Positions 7,760 to 15,482 of a DNA stretch of 32,891 bases are shown piece after piece. Under the pieces are notes generated by a model that saw nothing but the letters and a program-made list of their open reading frames with translations, did not search any database and was not told the DNA's origin. This DNA is from Solirubrobacterales bacterium (lineage in GTDB: Bacteria; Actinomycetota; Thermoleophilia; Solirubrobacterales; Solirubrobacteraceae), in the NCBI GenBank assembly GCA_019244395.1, contig JAFASQ010000420.1, positions 1 through 32,891 on the forward strand, written 5' to 3'. Each line of letters begins with the position of its first letter. The first letter of the stretch is position 1. The translations under genes and the position numbers were made by a program.

Positions 7760-9456
7760 CTGTGTCGGAGCCTTCGTCGCATGACAATCTCGGTTCCGCT
7801 CTCCATCCGGTCGATCTGCACATCGTCCATCGCGGCGATGATGATCGAGAGTCCCCGGCCGCGGTTCAGGCCGCGGGGCGCCCGCCACCGGCCCCTGTCG
7901 CGGACAGCCACGGTGACCTCTCCGTCGTGCCCCCACGCGTCCAGCTCGAAGCTCGCAGGCGACGGGGGATACGCGTGCTCGATGGCGTTCGCGCACGCCT
8001 CGCTCACCGCGATCGTCACCTCAGCCACGGCTTCCTCGTCGGCCCCGCGTTCGATCAGCCATCGGCGCAGGAGTCGCCGCACCCGGGCCAGCGTCTTGGG
8101 CTCGGCCGGCAGGCGTAGATGGAGTTCGCTGGGGACCGGACGGTTCTGGAGAGCTATGACCGCCACGTCGTCCTGTAGGCCTGCGACGGGCAACATGTCC
8201 GCCACCGCCGCCAGGCATGCTTCCTCGGGCGATGCGCTGTCGTCCAGCGACCTGCACAGTGTCTCGATTCCGTCGGTGAGCGGTACGCCACGCCGCTCCA
8301 CCAGCCCGTCGGTGTACAGGAACAGCATCTCGCCGCTTTCCAGCGTGAATTCGTGCTCGGGACAGCGGCCGTAGGGAAATGCGCCAAGCGGTGGCGCTGG
8401 CGGCACGTCACGCACGCGGGCACCGGTCGGCGACACGATGATCGGAGGGAGGTGACCGGCCGTCGCATAGGCCACCTTGGACGTGTACATGTCGAACACC
8501 GCGTAGGCCGCGGTTGCCATCGCCGGCTCGTTCAGCGATTGGACGAACCGATCTACGAGTTCGAGCGTGCGGCCCGGTCCGTGACCCTCGATCGAATAGG
8601 CGTGCAGCGCCGTCCGCAGCCTTCCCATCAGCGCCGCCGCGGCGATCCCGTGCCCCACGACGTCCCCGATGACCACGCCGACCCTGCCGCGCGGTAGCTC
8701 GATCACGTCGTACCAGTCGCCGCCCACCTCCTCGCGGGCGGGTAGATAGCGCGCGGCGACGGGAACGCTCGTGAAATCGGCCAGGCCCTTCGGGAGCAGG
8801 CTCCGTTGCAAGGCGATCGAGACGCTGTGCTCGTGGCGGAGCCGTGCGGACAGGCTCGCGCGCTCGATGGCCGGCGCGGCCCGCGCGGCGGCGAGCTGCA
8901 ATACGCCGAGATCGTCCGGCCCGAATGTGCGCGGGGTGAGCGACCCGACGTGCAGCACCCCGATCAGGTTCCCCTCGACGATCAGCGGGACGCCGAGCAG
9001 CGAGCGGATGCCCTTTTCGCGCAGGATCGGATTGAGGATGTCGGCGTGGTCGACATCGGCGATGAAGATCGCCACGCGCTCGGACGCGATCCGGCCCGCG
9101 AAGCCGCGCCCGATCGGAATCCGCACTCCGCGCTCGACCTCCTCCTCGATGCCCTTGGCGGCGCGCGCCACCAGCTGCTGAGCATCGTCGTCGAGCAGCA
9201 GGATGGCCACCGTGTCGACGCTCAGCGCCTCCTGAATGCGGTTCAGGAGCTCGTCGAGCAGCCGCTCGAGCGGTAGCTCGGCCAGCGCGGGGTCGCTGAA
9301 GAGGTAGGAGCTCCGAACCTCCTCGGGCTGTTCAGTGAGCACCGCGGGCGGCTCGAGCGCGATCTGACCCGACCCCAGCCTCCCTCGCCGCATCGGCTCC
9401 GGATGGATTTCCGCCACTTCACAAGTGTGACTGACGCGGCGGGCATGACGCGCCAT
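7756..9456 (-). CDS. GAF - PP2C (SpoIIE) phosphatase - HATPase regulator
   Basis: The 566-residue cytosolic protein has three domains. A GAF sensor domain spans about 55-200 (LLDDDAQQLV, GRGFAGRIA, LLGVPLIVEGNLIGVLHVG). A SpoIIE-type PP2C phosphatase follows at about 210-435, with LPAREEVGGDWYD, GDVVGHG, YTDGLVERRG and GLQDDVAV carrying the metal-binding acidic residues. An RsbW/SpoIIAB-like HATPase spans about 445-560, with the N-box SEACANAIEHAY, then DRGRW and RGRGLSII. The phosphatase would dephosphorylate, and the kinase domain phosphorylate, a STAS antagonist, most likely the overlapping downstream gene. No transmembrane segment is visible. An alternative start further downstream cannot be excluded for the first 25 residues. 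Confidence 0.93.
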   Translation of the reverse strand: MARHARRVSHTCEVAEIHPEPMRRGRLGSGQIALEPPAVLTEQPEEVRSSYLFSDPALAELPLERLLDELLNRIQEALSVDTVAILLLDDDAQQLVARAAKGIEEEVERGVRIPIGRGFAGRIASERVAIFIADVDHADILNPILREKGIRSLLGVPLIVEGNLIGVLHVGSLTPRTFGPDDLGVLQLAAARAAPAIERASLSARLRHEHSVSIALQRSLLPKGLADFTSVPVAARYLPAREEVGGDWYDVIELPRGRVGVVIGDVVGHGIAAAALMGRLRTALHAYSIEGHGPGRTLELVDRFVQSLNEPAMATAAYAVFDMYTSKVAYATAGHLPPIIVSPTGARVRDVPPAPPLGAFPYGRCPEHEFTLESGEMLFLYTDGLVERRGVPLTDGIETLCRSLDDSASPEEACLAAVADMLPVAGLQDDVAVIALQNRPVPSELHLRLPAEPKTLARVRRLLRRWLIERGADEEAVAEVTIAVSEACANAIEHAYPPSPASFELDAWGHDGEVTVAVRDRGRWRAPRGLNRGRGLSIIIAAMDDVQIDRMESGTEIVMRRRLRHR

Positions 9457-9499
9457 GAGGCTGGGCCTGCGCCCGGTCGCGCCTCAGCGGGTCCCGAAG

Positions 9500-10216
9500 C
9501 TAGAGCCGCACGGGGACGCCGGAAGGGACCACCAGGACCGAGCCGCGCACGGCGTTGAGCATGGTGCGGGCGGCGCCGCTGAGCATGATCCGCCGCGGAT
9601 GCCCATTCGGCTGCGATCCGACCACGATTAGGTCGGTGTTGGACGGGCCCAGCTCGACGATGTTCGCCCCGAACTTCTCGGCCAGCGCCTCGGCGCTTTC
9701 CTGCGCCGCCGTGTCGCCCTCGCTCGGCGCCACAGCGATCGCCTTGATGCCGACGTCAGAGAGACTGCGCAAGCCCGCGGCGGCCACGGCGATTGCCGCT
9801 GGTCCTCCCTCGAGGAGGCGCTGCGCGCTCGTGCCAGGTTCGGCGTGCCCTGGTGGCGTGCGGTAGTCCGAGCCGAACACGATGACGGACGCGTTCTCCG
9901 CCTTGGCGAGCTGCTCGAGACCTCCTCCGGTCGAGCCGCTGAACACGACGTGGCGCGGGATCTCCGGATCCCGGAGCCATGCGACTCCCTGCTCGAGCCG
10001 GCGCTCGGCATCGTGCTGAGCCAGCTCCTCGCGACGCGGGTCGAACTCCCGCGCGTGCCTGATGTAGGCGAGCGCCAGCGTCGCCCCGGCCCGAGCCAGG
10101 AGGCCGCCCAGCGCCAGCGCGTCATCGTCGTTCGGCGTCCCGTCGTAGGAGACAATCAGGTCCGCGGTCACCGGAGGGGAATCCTGCGCCAGCCCGCCTC
10201 GGGACGCATTGGCCAT
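9500..10216 (-). CDS. Universal stress protein (UspA-like), tandem-type
   Basis: The product of 238 residues is a Usp-fold protein. The N-terminal half begins TADLIVSYDGTPNDDDALALGGLLA and holds the alternating strands and helices of one Usp domain, ending about residue 150. A shorter second half ends in DLIVVGSQPNGHPRRIMLSGAARTMLNAVRGSVLVVPSG. This resembles the G-2x-G-9x-G nucleotide-binding motif of ATP-binding Usp proteins, with the final GSV and VVP. Translation could instead begin at the internal GTG before TADLIVSYDG, since the first 15 residues look non-conserved. It lies 43 bases upstream of the partner-switch genes on the same strand, so shared stress regulation is plausible but not shown. 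Confidence 0.82.
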   Translation of the reverse strand: MANASRGGLAQDSPPVTADLIVSYDGTPNDDDALALGGLLARAGATLALAYIRHAREFDPRREELAQHDAERRLEQGVAWLRDPEIPRHVVFSGSTGGGLEQLAKAENASVIVFGSDYRTPPGHAEPGTSAQRLLEGGPAAIAVAAAGLRSLSDVGIKAIAVAPSEGDTAAQESAEALAEKFGANIVELGPSNTDLIVVGSQPNGHPRRIMLSGAARTMLNAVRGSVLVVPSGVPVRL

Positions 10217-10258
10217 CCGGACAGGAATCGACCGTTTGCGATATCCAGGTGCTGTTAG

Positions 10259-11101
10259 CTAGCCGCGAAGGCGGCGGAGCAGCCCGGGGCGGCGCCGGTA
10301 GGTCGCCGCCGACGGGTCGGCGGGCGCGGAATCCCCAGCGGCAGAGCCCGCCGCCGGCGCGTAGTCGGCTCGATCAGCCGCCGGCGCGCCCGCCCGCTCT
10401 GCGTAGGTCGCCCGATCAGCCGCCGGCGCATCGGCGACGCCACGTTCGGCCGGCGGGGCATCGGCGGCCCGACGCTCGGTCACCGGGACATCCGCCGCCC
10501 GACGCTCGGCCACGGGCGCTTCCGCGCTCGCAGCGGTCGTCCTCGCCACCGGCGCCTCCTGCGCCACCGGCGCTGCTTCCGCGGCCGCCACCGCCTCGCT
10601 GGCGATCCGCGGGCGCGAGAAGTACCGGCCCATGGCAAAAGCCGCGAGGCCGATGATCGCGGCGCCAAGGCCATAGAAGTAGCCCACCCACTCCAACATC
10701 TGCCGTGTGTAGCCGCCCGCCGGAGTGCCGATCGCGTAGATCGTGTGGTGCCAGAGCGAGCTGACACTCGGACCGACCACGAACCACACACCAGCGGCCA
10801 GCGCGACCCAGCCGGCCGTTAGCCCGCCGACACGGGTGGTGGCGCGCATCAGCATCAAGCCGCCGATCACGGCCACCGCGCCGGGCACGATGCAGAGCCA
10901 CAGGCGCTGCGAGGTGTAGTGCCAGGTCTGAAAACCCCCGAAGGCGTAGTGGAAGTACGGGCCGACGAACGGGATGAGCGCGCCCCACAACCCCAGCAGG
11001 ACTATGAGCGCGCCGCTCAGCGCGCCGGTTGTGCGCGGTAGGCGCATGGCCTCCGTGCGTCCAGGGGATGCGGTACGACGTGTGCCAGTTGCGGTAGCCA
11101 T
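10259..11101 (-). CDS. Four-helix membrane protein with repetitive Ala-rich tail
   Basis: I recognise no named family. Residues 27-160 hold four hydrophobic segments (ALSGALIVLLGLWGALIPFVG, LCIVPGAVAVIGGLMLM, TAGWVALAAGVWFVVG, VGYFYGLGAAIIGLAAFAMG) with conserved-looking aromatic loops (YFHYAFGGFQTWHYTSQRLW). After about residue 165 comes a cytosolic or surface tail of roughly 115 residues with degenerate repeats such as PVAERRAADVPVTERRAADAPPAERGVADAPAADR, ending in a basic YRRRPGLLRRLRG. The tail is probably disordered or extended. The start ATG is divergent from the isochorismatase-like gene, with 103 bases between them. Other frames across the tail also stay open because of its repetitive GC-rich sequence. 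Confidence 0.75.
   Translation of the reverse strand: MATATGTRRTASPGRTEAMRLPRTTGALSGALIVLLGLWGALIPFVGPYFHYAFGGFQTWHYTSQRLWLCIVPGAVAVIGGLMLMRATTRVGGLTAGWVALAAGVWFVVGPSVSSLWHHTIYAIGTPAGGYTRQMLEWVGYFYGLGAAIIGLAAFAMGRYFSRPRIASEAVAAAEAAPVAQEAPVARTTAASAEAPVAERRAADVPVTERRAADAPPAERGVADAPAADRATYAERAGAPAADRADYAPAAGSAAGDSAPADPSAATYRRRPGLLRRLRG
10276..10530. repeat. Degenerate GC-rich repeats encoding the Ala/Arg tail
   Basis: This stretch repeats related words such as cgacgctcgg and gccgccggcgc. It encodes the repeated ERRAADxPxxER units of the membrane-protein tail on the minus strand. The units vary in sequence and spacing, so this is a coding degenerate repeat and not a simple tandem array. The boundaries are approximate. 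Confidence 0.5.
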
Positions 11102-11204
11102 GAGCGTTTGCTACCCGCCGAACAAAACGGCGAACCGCCTGCCATCGCGCTGTCATCCGTGCAATCTCGGGATTCTCAGGTGCGTGAGTGGGTACGCCGC
11201 CCCC

Positions 11205-11762
11205 ATGGCGAGCGCCCTGATCGTCATCGACATGCTCAACCCCTACGAGCACGAGGACTCCGAGCCGCTGATGGAATCGGTCGAGCACGCGCTGCCATCG
11301 ATGCGCGAGATGGTCGAGCACGCTCCGGAGGCCGGCCTTCTGACCGTCTACGTCAACGACAACCACGGCGACTGGACCGCCGGCCGCGGGAAGCTCACCC
11401 AACGCGCGCTCGCCGGCGCTGCTCCGTCGCTAATCGAGCCGATCGCCCCGCCCGAGGACGTGCCGTTCATCGTCAAGGCGCGGCACTCGGTCTTCTATGA
11501 GACCCAGCTCGAGTACCTCCTTCGGCACGAGGGCATCGACCGCCTCATCCTGACTGGACAGGTGACCGAGCAGTGCATCCTCTACTCGGCGCTGGATGCC
11601 TACGTCCGGCACTTCGAGGTCGTCGTTCCGCGCACGGCGGTCGCGCACATCCACGAGGACCTGGCCGACGCCGCGCTGCGCATGATGGAGGAGAACATGC
11701 GCGCCCGGATCGCCGAGTCGCCGAGCGATGCGCTCAAAGCCGGCACGAGCCGGGAGTTATGA
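11205..11762 (+). CDS. Isochorismatase-family cysteine hydrolase
   Basis: This is a cytosolic hydrolase of the isochorismatase/nicotinamidase superfamily. The 185-residue product shows the catalytic triad: D9 in ALIVIDML, K91 in VPFIVKARHSVFYET, and C124 in LTGQVTEQCILYSALDAYV, with the usual cis-peptide at VT just before the Cys region. The track begins at 10974, in sequence antisense to the divergent gene. ATG 11205 gives the normal family start (MASALIVIDML); GTG 11184 is a second possibility. The substrate is not predictable, and amides or pteridine-type compounds are common in the family. The HhH-GPD gene starts eight bases after the stop. Confidence 0.88.
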   Translation: MASALIVIDMLNPYEHEDSEPLMESVEHALPSMREMVEHAPEAGLLTVYVNDNHGDWTAGRGKLTQRALAGAAPSLIEPIAPPEDVPFIVKARHSVFYETQLEYLLRHEGIDRLILTGQVTEQCILYSALDAYVRHFEVVVPRTAVAHIHEDLADAALRMMEENMRARIAESPSDALKAGTSREL

Positions 11763-11769
11763 TCGCGAA

Positions 11770-12324
11770 ATGCCCGACCGCCTGCATTTCACCGACTCCG
11801 ATGAGGCCAACAAGCTCATCGCCACCGATCCGATGGCACTGTTGATCGGATTCGCGCTCGACCAACAGGTATCCGTGCAGAAGGCCTTCTCCGGGCCGTT
11901 GGCCATCCGCGAGCGGCTCGGCACGCTGGATGCGGGGGCCCTGGCCGAGGCGGATCTCGAGCCCGCGTTCCGCGAGCGGCCGGCCATTCACCGCTTCCCG
12001 GGCTCGATGGCGCGACGCGTCCACGATCTGGCCGTCCACATCCGCGACAACTACGACGGCGACGCGGCGAGAGTCTGGACGGACGCGGCCGATTCCGCGG
12101 AGCTGCGGGCCAACCTGTCGGCGCTGCCCGGGTTCGGCGAGATGAAGATCAAGGCTCTCGGCGCGGTACTGGCCAAGCGCTTCGGCCTCGCGGCGGCCCA
12201 GGACCTCGTGCCCGCGCATCCCACCCTGGGTGACGTCGACTCACCCCAGGCACTGCAGGACTACCAAACGGCCAAGCGTGCCCACAAGGCGCAGTGGATG
12301 AAGATGAAGGCGGGTGCTGCATGA
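11770..12324 (+). CDS. HhH-GPD family protein (uncharacterised DNA glycosylase-like)
   Basis: The 184-residue protein matches a small actinobacterial group of HhH-GPD-like proteins. The N-terminal part has ALLIGFALDQQVSVQKAFSGPLAIRERLG, similar to the glycosylase DxxxSQQxS/T helix, and there is a helix-hairpin-helix in LSALPGFGEMKIKALGAVLAKRFG. The iron-sulfur cysteine cluster of Nth/MutY is absent, and the protein is shorter than classic glycosylases, so base-excision activity is only inferred. ATG 11770 follows GCGAA, eight bases after the isochorismatase-like gene. The stop overlaps the zinc-ribbon start as ATGA. Confidence 0.82.
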   Translation: MPDRLHFTDSDEANKLIATDPMALLIGFALDQQVSVQKAFSGPLAIRERLGTLDAGALAEADLEPAFRERPAIHRFPGSMARRVHDLAVHIRDNYDGDAARVWTDAADSAELRANLSALPGFGEMKIKALGAVLAKRFGLAAAQDLVPAHPTLGDVDSPQALQDYQTAKRAHKAQWMKMKAGAA

Positions 12325-12515
12325 GCCACACCACTCCACCCGACGACCCGTCAGATCCAAACCTCCGGGCCGGCGACGAGGTGCCGGAGGCGACCGAGGA
12401 AGCAGGCGAGGACATCTGCCCGAGCTGCACCGGCTCGGGCCAGGATGATTCCGGCGAGACATGCCCCGTCTGCGCCGGCAGCGGTCACGTGCGCGAAGGC
12501 GCCGGCGGGGGTTAG
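12321..12515 (+). CDS. Small protein with two DnaJ-like CxxCxGxG zinc knuckles
   Basis: The 64-residue product has an acidic, Pro-rich N-terminal half followed by CPSCTGSGQDDSGETCPVCAGSG, that is two CxxCxGxG motifs (C33/C36 and C48/C51) able to bind one zinc. DnaJ carries four such motifs; here there are two and no J domain. Its start ATG overlaps the HhH-GPD stop (ATGA), so it is probably coproduced with that protein. The track start at 12294 lies inside the previous gene and is not needed. Its role could be protein binding or redox/zinc handling; nothing in the sequence decides. Confidence 0.8.
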   Translation: MSHTTPPDDPSDPNLRAGDEVPEATEEAGEDICPSCTGSGQDDSGETCPVCAGSGHVREGAGGG

Positions 12516-12534
12516 GCTCGACGAGCCGCGGCGC

Positions 12535-12972
12535 ATGGCACGCCTCGTCGGGATCAATCACATCGCGCTTGAGGTGGGCGACGTCGACGACGCGCTCGCC
12601 TGGTACGGGCGCTTTTTCGAATTCGAACTGCGCGGCCGGGCCGGGCCGAGGATGGCGTTCATCGACATGGGCGACCAGTTCATCGCGCTGGCGGCGGGAC
12701 GCTCGCAACCCGGCGACGAGTCCCGCCACTTCGGGCTCGTGGTGGACGACAAGGAAGCGGCCCGGGCGGCGCTGCTCGAGGCCGGCGTCGCGGTTCGGGC
12801 GTCAGGCTCGCTCGACTTCGACGATCCCTGGGGCAACCATGTCCAGGTGGTCGACTATCGCGACATCCAGTTCACCAAGACGGCGGCCGTGCTGAACGCG
12901 ATGGGTCTCGACGGCCTCGGCAAGACGGATGCCGCTCAGCGCGAGATCCGCGAGCGCGGGCTCGGCGGCTGA
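12535..12972 (+). CDS. VOC-superfamily (glyoxalase/bleomycin resistance-like) protein
   Basis: The 145-residue product has the vicinal-oxygen-chelate fold. LVGINHIALEVGDVDDALAWYGRFF carries the first metal-position His, FIDMGDQFIALAAG forms the middle strand, SRHFGLVVDDKEAARAAL supplies a second His-containing strand, and FDDPWGNHVQVVDY is the final strand before a helical tail. Such proteins include lyases, dioxygenases and resistance proteins; the substrate is unknown. The track frame starts at 12445 inside the zinc-ribbon gene, while ATG 12535 (MARLVGINHIALEVG) is the natural start. It is the last gene of the four-gene plus-strand cluster that begins at 11205. Confidence 0.87.
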   Translation: MARLVGINHIALEVGDVDDALAWYGRFFEFELRGRAGPRMAFIDMGDQFIALAAGRSQPGDESRHFGLVVDDKEAARAALLEAGVAVRASGSLDFDDPWGNHVQVVDYRDIQFTKTAAVLNAMGLDGLGKTDAAQREIRERGLGG

Positions 12973-13001
12973 CTCGCCCAACGCCCGCAGCCCGACTCCG
13001 A

Positions 13002-13301
13002 TCACTCGCGCCAGGCCACGCTCAGACCGTCGCGCCGGCCGAAACGCTCCAGATGCGAGCCGACCACTCTCTCCATCCGCTCGTGGCTCTCCTCGTCGCT
13101 CGCGCTCACCTCGAGCGTGAGCGTCGCATCGGCGGCGCGCAGCTCGCAACGGCCGAAGTCGAACTGGATGTAGCCGCTGTCTTCGCCGAATGACGCGTCG
13201 AGCTTGTGGCCGAAGTGCTTGCACAACTGCCGCATGTAGGCCACCGGCTTGTCGGTGGCCACCTCTGCCCGTGATTTGATCTCTGCCACGCTAACCAACA
13301 T
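13002..13301 (-). CDS. DUF2218 protein
   Basis: The 99-residue product matches DUF2218: SRAEVATDKPVAYMRQLCKHFGHK, then GYIQFDFGRCELRAAD and a helix-strand end HLERFGRRDGLSVAW. The family is common in actinobacteria and proteobacteria, often beside iron-uptake or transport genes; its biochemical role is not established. The track adds 26 residues upstream that come from the MFS coding strand. The chosen ATG at 13301 shares one base with the MFS stop (TAATG), so translation is probably coupled to the transporter. Confidence 0.85.
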   Translation of the reverse strand: MLVSVAEIKSRAEVATDKPVAYMRQLCKHFGHKLDASFGEDSGYIQFDFGRCELRAADATLTLEVSASDEESHERMERVVGSHLERFGRRDGLSVAWRE

Positions 13302-14515
13302 TATGCGGCCGGCGCCGCATCGCGGACCGGCGCCGCGGTCGAGAAGATGAGGTTCACGGCGAGCGCGGACACTCCACACACCGCGATCAGCACTCCCATC
13401 GGCAGTGCGTCATGCGAGCCGGACAGCCCGACGAGCGGCGCAACGATCGCCCCGCTCGCGAACTGGCTCATACCCAGCAGGGCGGAGGCGCTTCCCAGCG
13501 CACCTTCCTGTTCGGCAAGCGCGACCGCGGTGGCGTTCGGAAACACCATCCCGTTAAACGACGTGATCACGAACAGCGAGACCAGCAGGGGGGCGAGGCC
13601 ACCATGGGCGAGCGTCACGATCAGCGTGGCGAGCGATCCTGCCGCGACGCCGACCAGCGCGACCCGCAGCAGCGTGCCCGCGCCGACCCGCGCCACTAGC
13701 CGCCCGCCCAATTGCGACATCCCGACCAGCCCCGCCGAGTTCACGGCGAAGACCAGGCTGAAGGCCTGGGCCGAGACCCCGTAGACGTCCTCGAGCACGA
13801 ACGACGATCCCGCAATGTACGCGAACAGCACCGCAGCCCCGAGCGCGAACGACGTGGCCGCCGGCATGAAACTTCGGTCGCGCACGAGCCGCACGAACGA
13901 GCGCCCGGTGACGCGCAGCCCGCCGCCGCGGCGACGTTCGGGCGGGAGCGTCTCGGGCAGCCAGAGCAGCGTGCCGATGAGGAGGGGAACGCCGATGGCG
14001 GCGAGGATGACGAAGATCCCGCGCCACGAGGTTACGGCCAGCGCCTGCCCGCCGACGAGCGGGGCGAACACCGGCGCGACTCCCATCACCGCCATGAGCA
14101 GCGCGTATGCGCGGGCTGCGGCGCTGCCGCTGAACAGGTCGCGGACGACCGCCCTGGCGATCACCACGCCGGCTCCGCCGAGCGTCCCCTGGATGAAGCG
14201 AAGCGCGATCAGCGCCGAGATGGAGGGCGCGAAAGCGCACGCCAGCGACGCCACGACATAGCCGACCAGCCCGGCCAGAAGCGGCCGCCGGCGTCCGAGC
14301 GAATCGCTTAGCGGACCGATGAACAGCTGCCCCGCGGCGATCCCGAGCATGCACCCGGTCAGGGTCAACTGTCCGGTCGATGCGGTGGCACCGAGGTCGC
14401 GAGTGAGCGCGGGCAGCCCGGGCAAATACATGTCCATCGAGAGCGGGCCGAACGCGGACAGGCCGCCCAGGATCAGGACCAGTCGCGGTCCACCGGCAAA
14501 CCCGGCTCGTGACAT
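13301..14515 (-). CDS. Bcr/CflA-type MFS multidrug efflux transporter
   Basis: The 404-residue integral membrane protein has twelve hydrophobic segments. Its N-terminus is typical of Bcr/CflA pumps: LGGLSAFGPLSMDMYLPGLPALTRDLGA, with Asp and Tyr in the first helix. MFS motif A appears as GPLSDSLGRRRPLLAG, and the helix 4-5 region has RFIQGTLGGAGVVIARAVVRDL. Family members expel drugs or metabolites by proton antiport; the substrate cannot be read from sequence. The downstream DUF2218 gene overlaps by one base. No adjacent regulator is present. Confidence 0.92.
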   Translation of the reverse strand: MSRAGFAGGPRLVLILGGLSAFGPLSMDMYLPGLPALTRDLGATASTGQLTLTGCMLGIAAGQLFIGPLSDSLGRRRPLLAGLVGYVVASLACAFAPSISALIALRFIQGTLGGAGVVIARAVVRDLFSGSAAARAYALLMAVMGVAPVFAPLVGGQALAVTSWRGIFVILAAIGVPLLIGTLLWLPETLPPERRRGGGLRVTGRSFVRLVRDRSFMPAATSFALGAAVLFAYIAGSSFVLEDVYGVSAQAFSLVFAVNSAGLVGMSQLGGRLVARVGAGTLLRVALVGVAAGSLATLIVTLAHGGLAPLLVSLFVITSFNGMVFPNATAVALAEQEGALGSASALLGMSQFASGAIVAPLVGLSGSHDALPMGVLIAVCGVSALAVNLIFSTAAPVRDAAPAA

Positions 14516-14626
14516 GGCTCCGCACGGTAGCCCCTTGCTCGCGCCAACCGTGCGAGGAGGCCCGCGCGGCAGAAGGTCCGGTTTCTCGACCAGGCTTCCT
14601 TGGCGACTCCGGGTTCGGCGCCCCTT

Positions 14627-14962
14627 CTAACCCTTCGCCGGCAAGGACCGGGCGTAGCCGACACCGCGCGCCACCCACTTGCGGAGCTCCTCGTCGCTCT
14701 GGACGCCTTCGGCGTCCACGCGCAGCCATCCCTCCATCGCCCGGCCGCGCATCACCGCCGTGCTCGCGTGCGGCTCCTGCACGAGGTCGGCGGTCTGCGC
14801 CGGCTCGCAGCGCAGCAGCAGGCCGCCCTGGCCGCTGGCGCTCACCGACATGTTGCCGCCGACCAGGAAGGCCAGACCGCCGAACATCTTCTTCTCGGTC
14901 ACGTCCCTCTCGCTCGCGAGGAGCGCGCGAATCCGTTCGGCAAGACCTTCGTCGTAAGCCAT
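14627..14962 (-). CDS. TfoX N-terminal domain protein
   Basis: The 111-residue product is a single TfoX/Sxy N-terminal domain. AYDEGLAERIRALLASERDVTEKKMFGGLAFLVGGNMSVSASGQGGLLLRC contains the typical EKKMFGG and GNM motifs, followed by the second half with GWLRVDAEGVQSDEELRKWVARGVGYARSLP. Full-length competence regulators have an added C-terminal helical domain, which is missing here. Stand-alone versions are common in soil bacteria and have no firmly known role. It is divergent from the GFA-like gene with a short spacer. Confidence 0.88.
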   Translation of the reverse strand: MAYDEGLAERIRALLASERDVTEKKMFGGLAFLVGGNMSVSASGQGGLLLRCEPAQTADLVQEPHASTAVMRGRAMEGWLRVDAEGVQSDEELRKWVARGVGYARSLPAKG

Positions 14963-15011
14963 GTCCGGATTATCGCGAGTGGCGAGGCGCTTAGATATGC
15001 GGAAGAGAGCG

Positions 15012-15434
15012 ATGGCAACGGGTCGATGTCTGTGCGGAGCGGTGCGCTACGAGATCAACGGGCCCCTCCGCGATGTCCTGATCTGCCATTGCGAGGAGTG
15101 CCGGCGCTGGCACGGGCATTTCTCCGCCAGCACGGCAGCCCGCCGTGAGGACTTCGTCCTCCTCGAACAACGCGGCCTGCGCTGGATCCCGAGCCCGCGC
15201 AGCGACGCCGGCGCGCGTCGCGGATTCTGCGCCGAGTGCGGCTCAAGCCTGTTCTGGGATGCCCCCGATCGTCCCACCGTCAGCATCGCGGCGGGCACGC
15301 TTGACGGCCGTACCGGATTGCACGTCGCCGCCCACTGGTACGTCTCCCAGGCCGGGGACTACTACGAGCTGCCGCCGGACGGGCTGCCGCGTCACGAGCT
15401 CAGCGCCCAGCGCGAGCGCGAGCCGCGTTCGTAG
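15012..15434 (+). CDS. GFA/CENP-V domain zinc protein
   Basis: The 140-residue product shows the Cys pattern of the GFA family: GRCLCGAVRYEI, ICHCEECRRWHG and GFCAECGSSLFW, which together bind structural and catalytic zinc. Family members are annotated as glutathione-dependent formaldehyde-activating enzymes, but glutathione use is uncertain in actinobacteria, which usually use mycothiol. Possible starts are ATG 14997 and ATG 15012. GGAAGAGAG at 15001-15009 is well placed only for 15012. The stop codon lies in the first copy of a 36-bp duplication shared with the end of the convergent gene. Confidence 0.87.
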   Translation: MATGRCLCGAVRYEINGPLRDVLICHCEECRRWHGHFSASTAARREDFVLLEQRGLRWIPSPRSDAGARRGFCAECGSSLFWDAPDRPTVSIAAGTLDGRTGLHVAAHWYVSQAGDYYELPPDGLPRHELSAQREREPRS

Positions 15435-15482
15435 ACCTCAGGACCCGCGCGAGCGCGATCCGCGTTCGTAGACCTCAGGACC
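15410..15482. repeat. 36-bp tandem duplication spanning two convergent gene ends
   Basis: Copies at 15410-15445 and 15447-15482 are identical except for one base (g/t at 15422 and 15459). The unit contains ccgcgttcgtagacctcagg. Each copy carries both a plus-strand TAG and a minus-strand TGA (TAGACCTCA). The GFA gene uses the TAG of copy 1, and the AhpD-like gene uses the TGA of copy 2. Confidence 0.95.
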
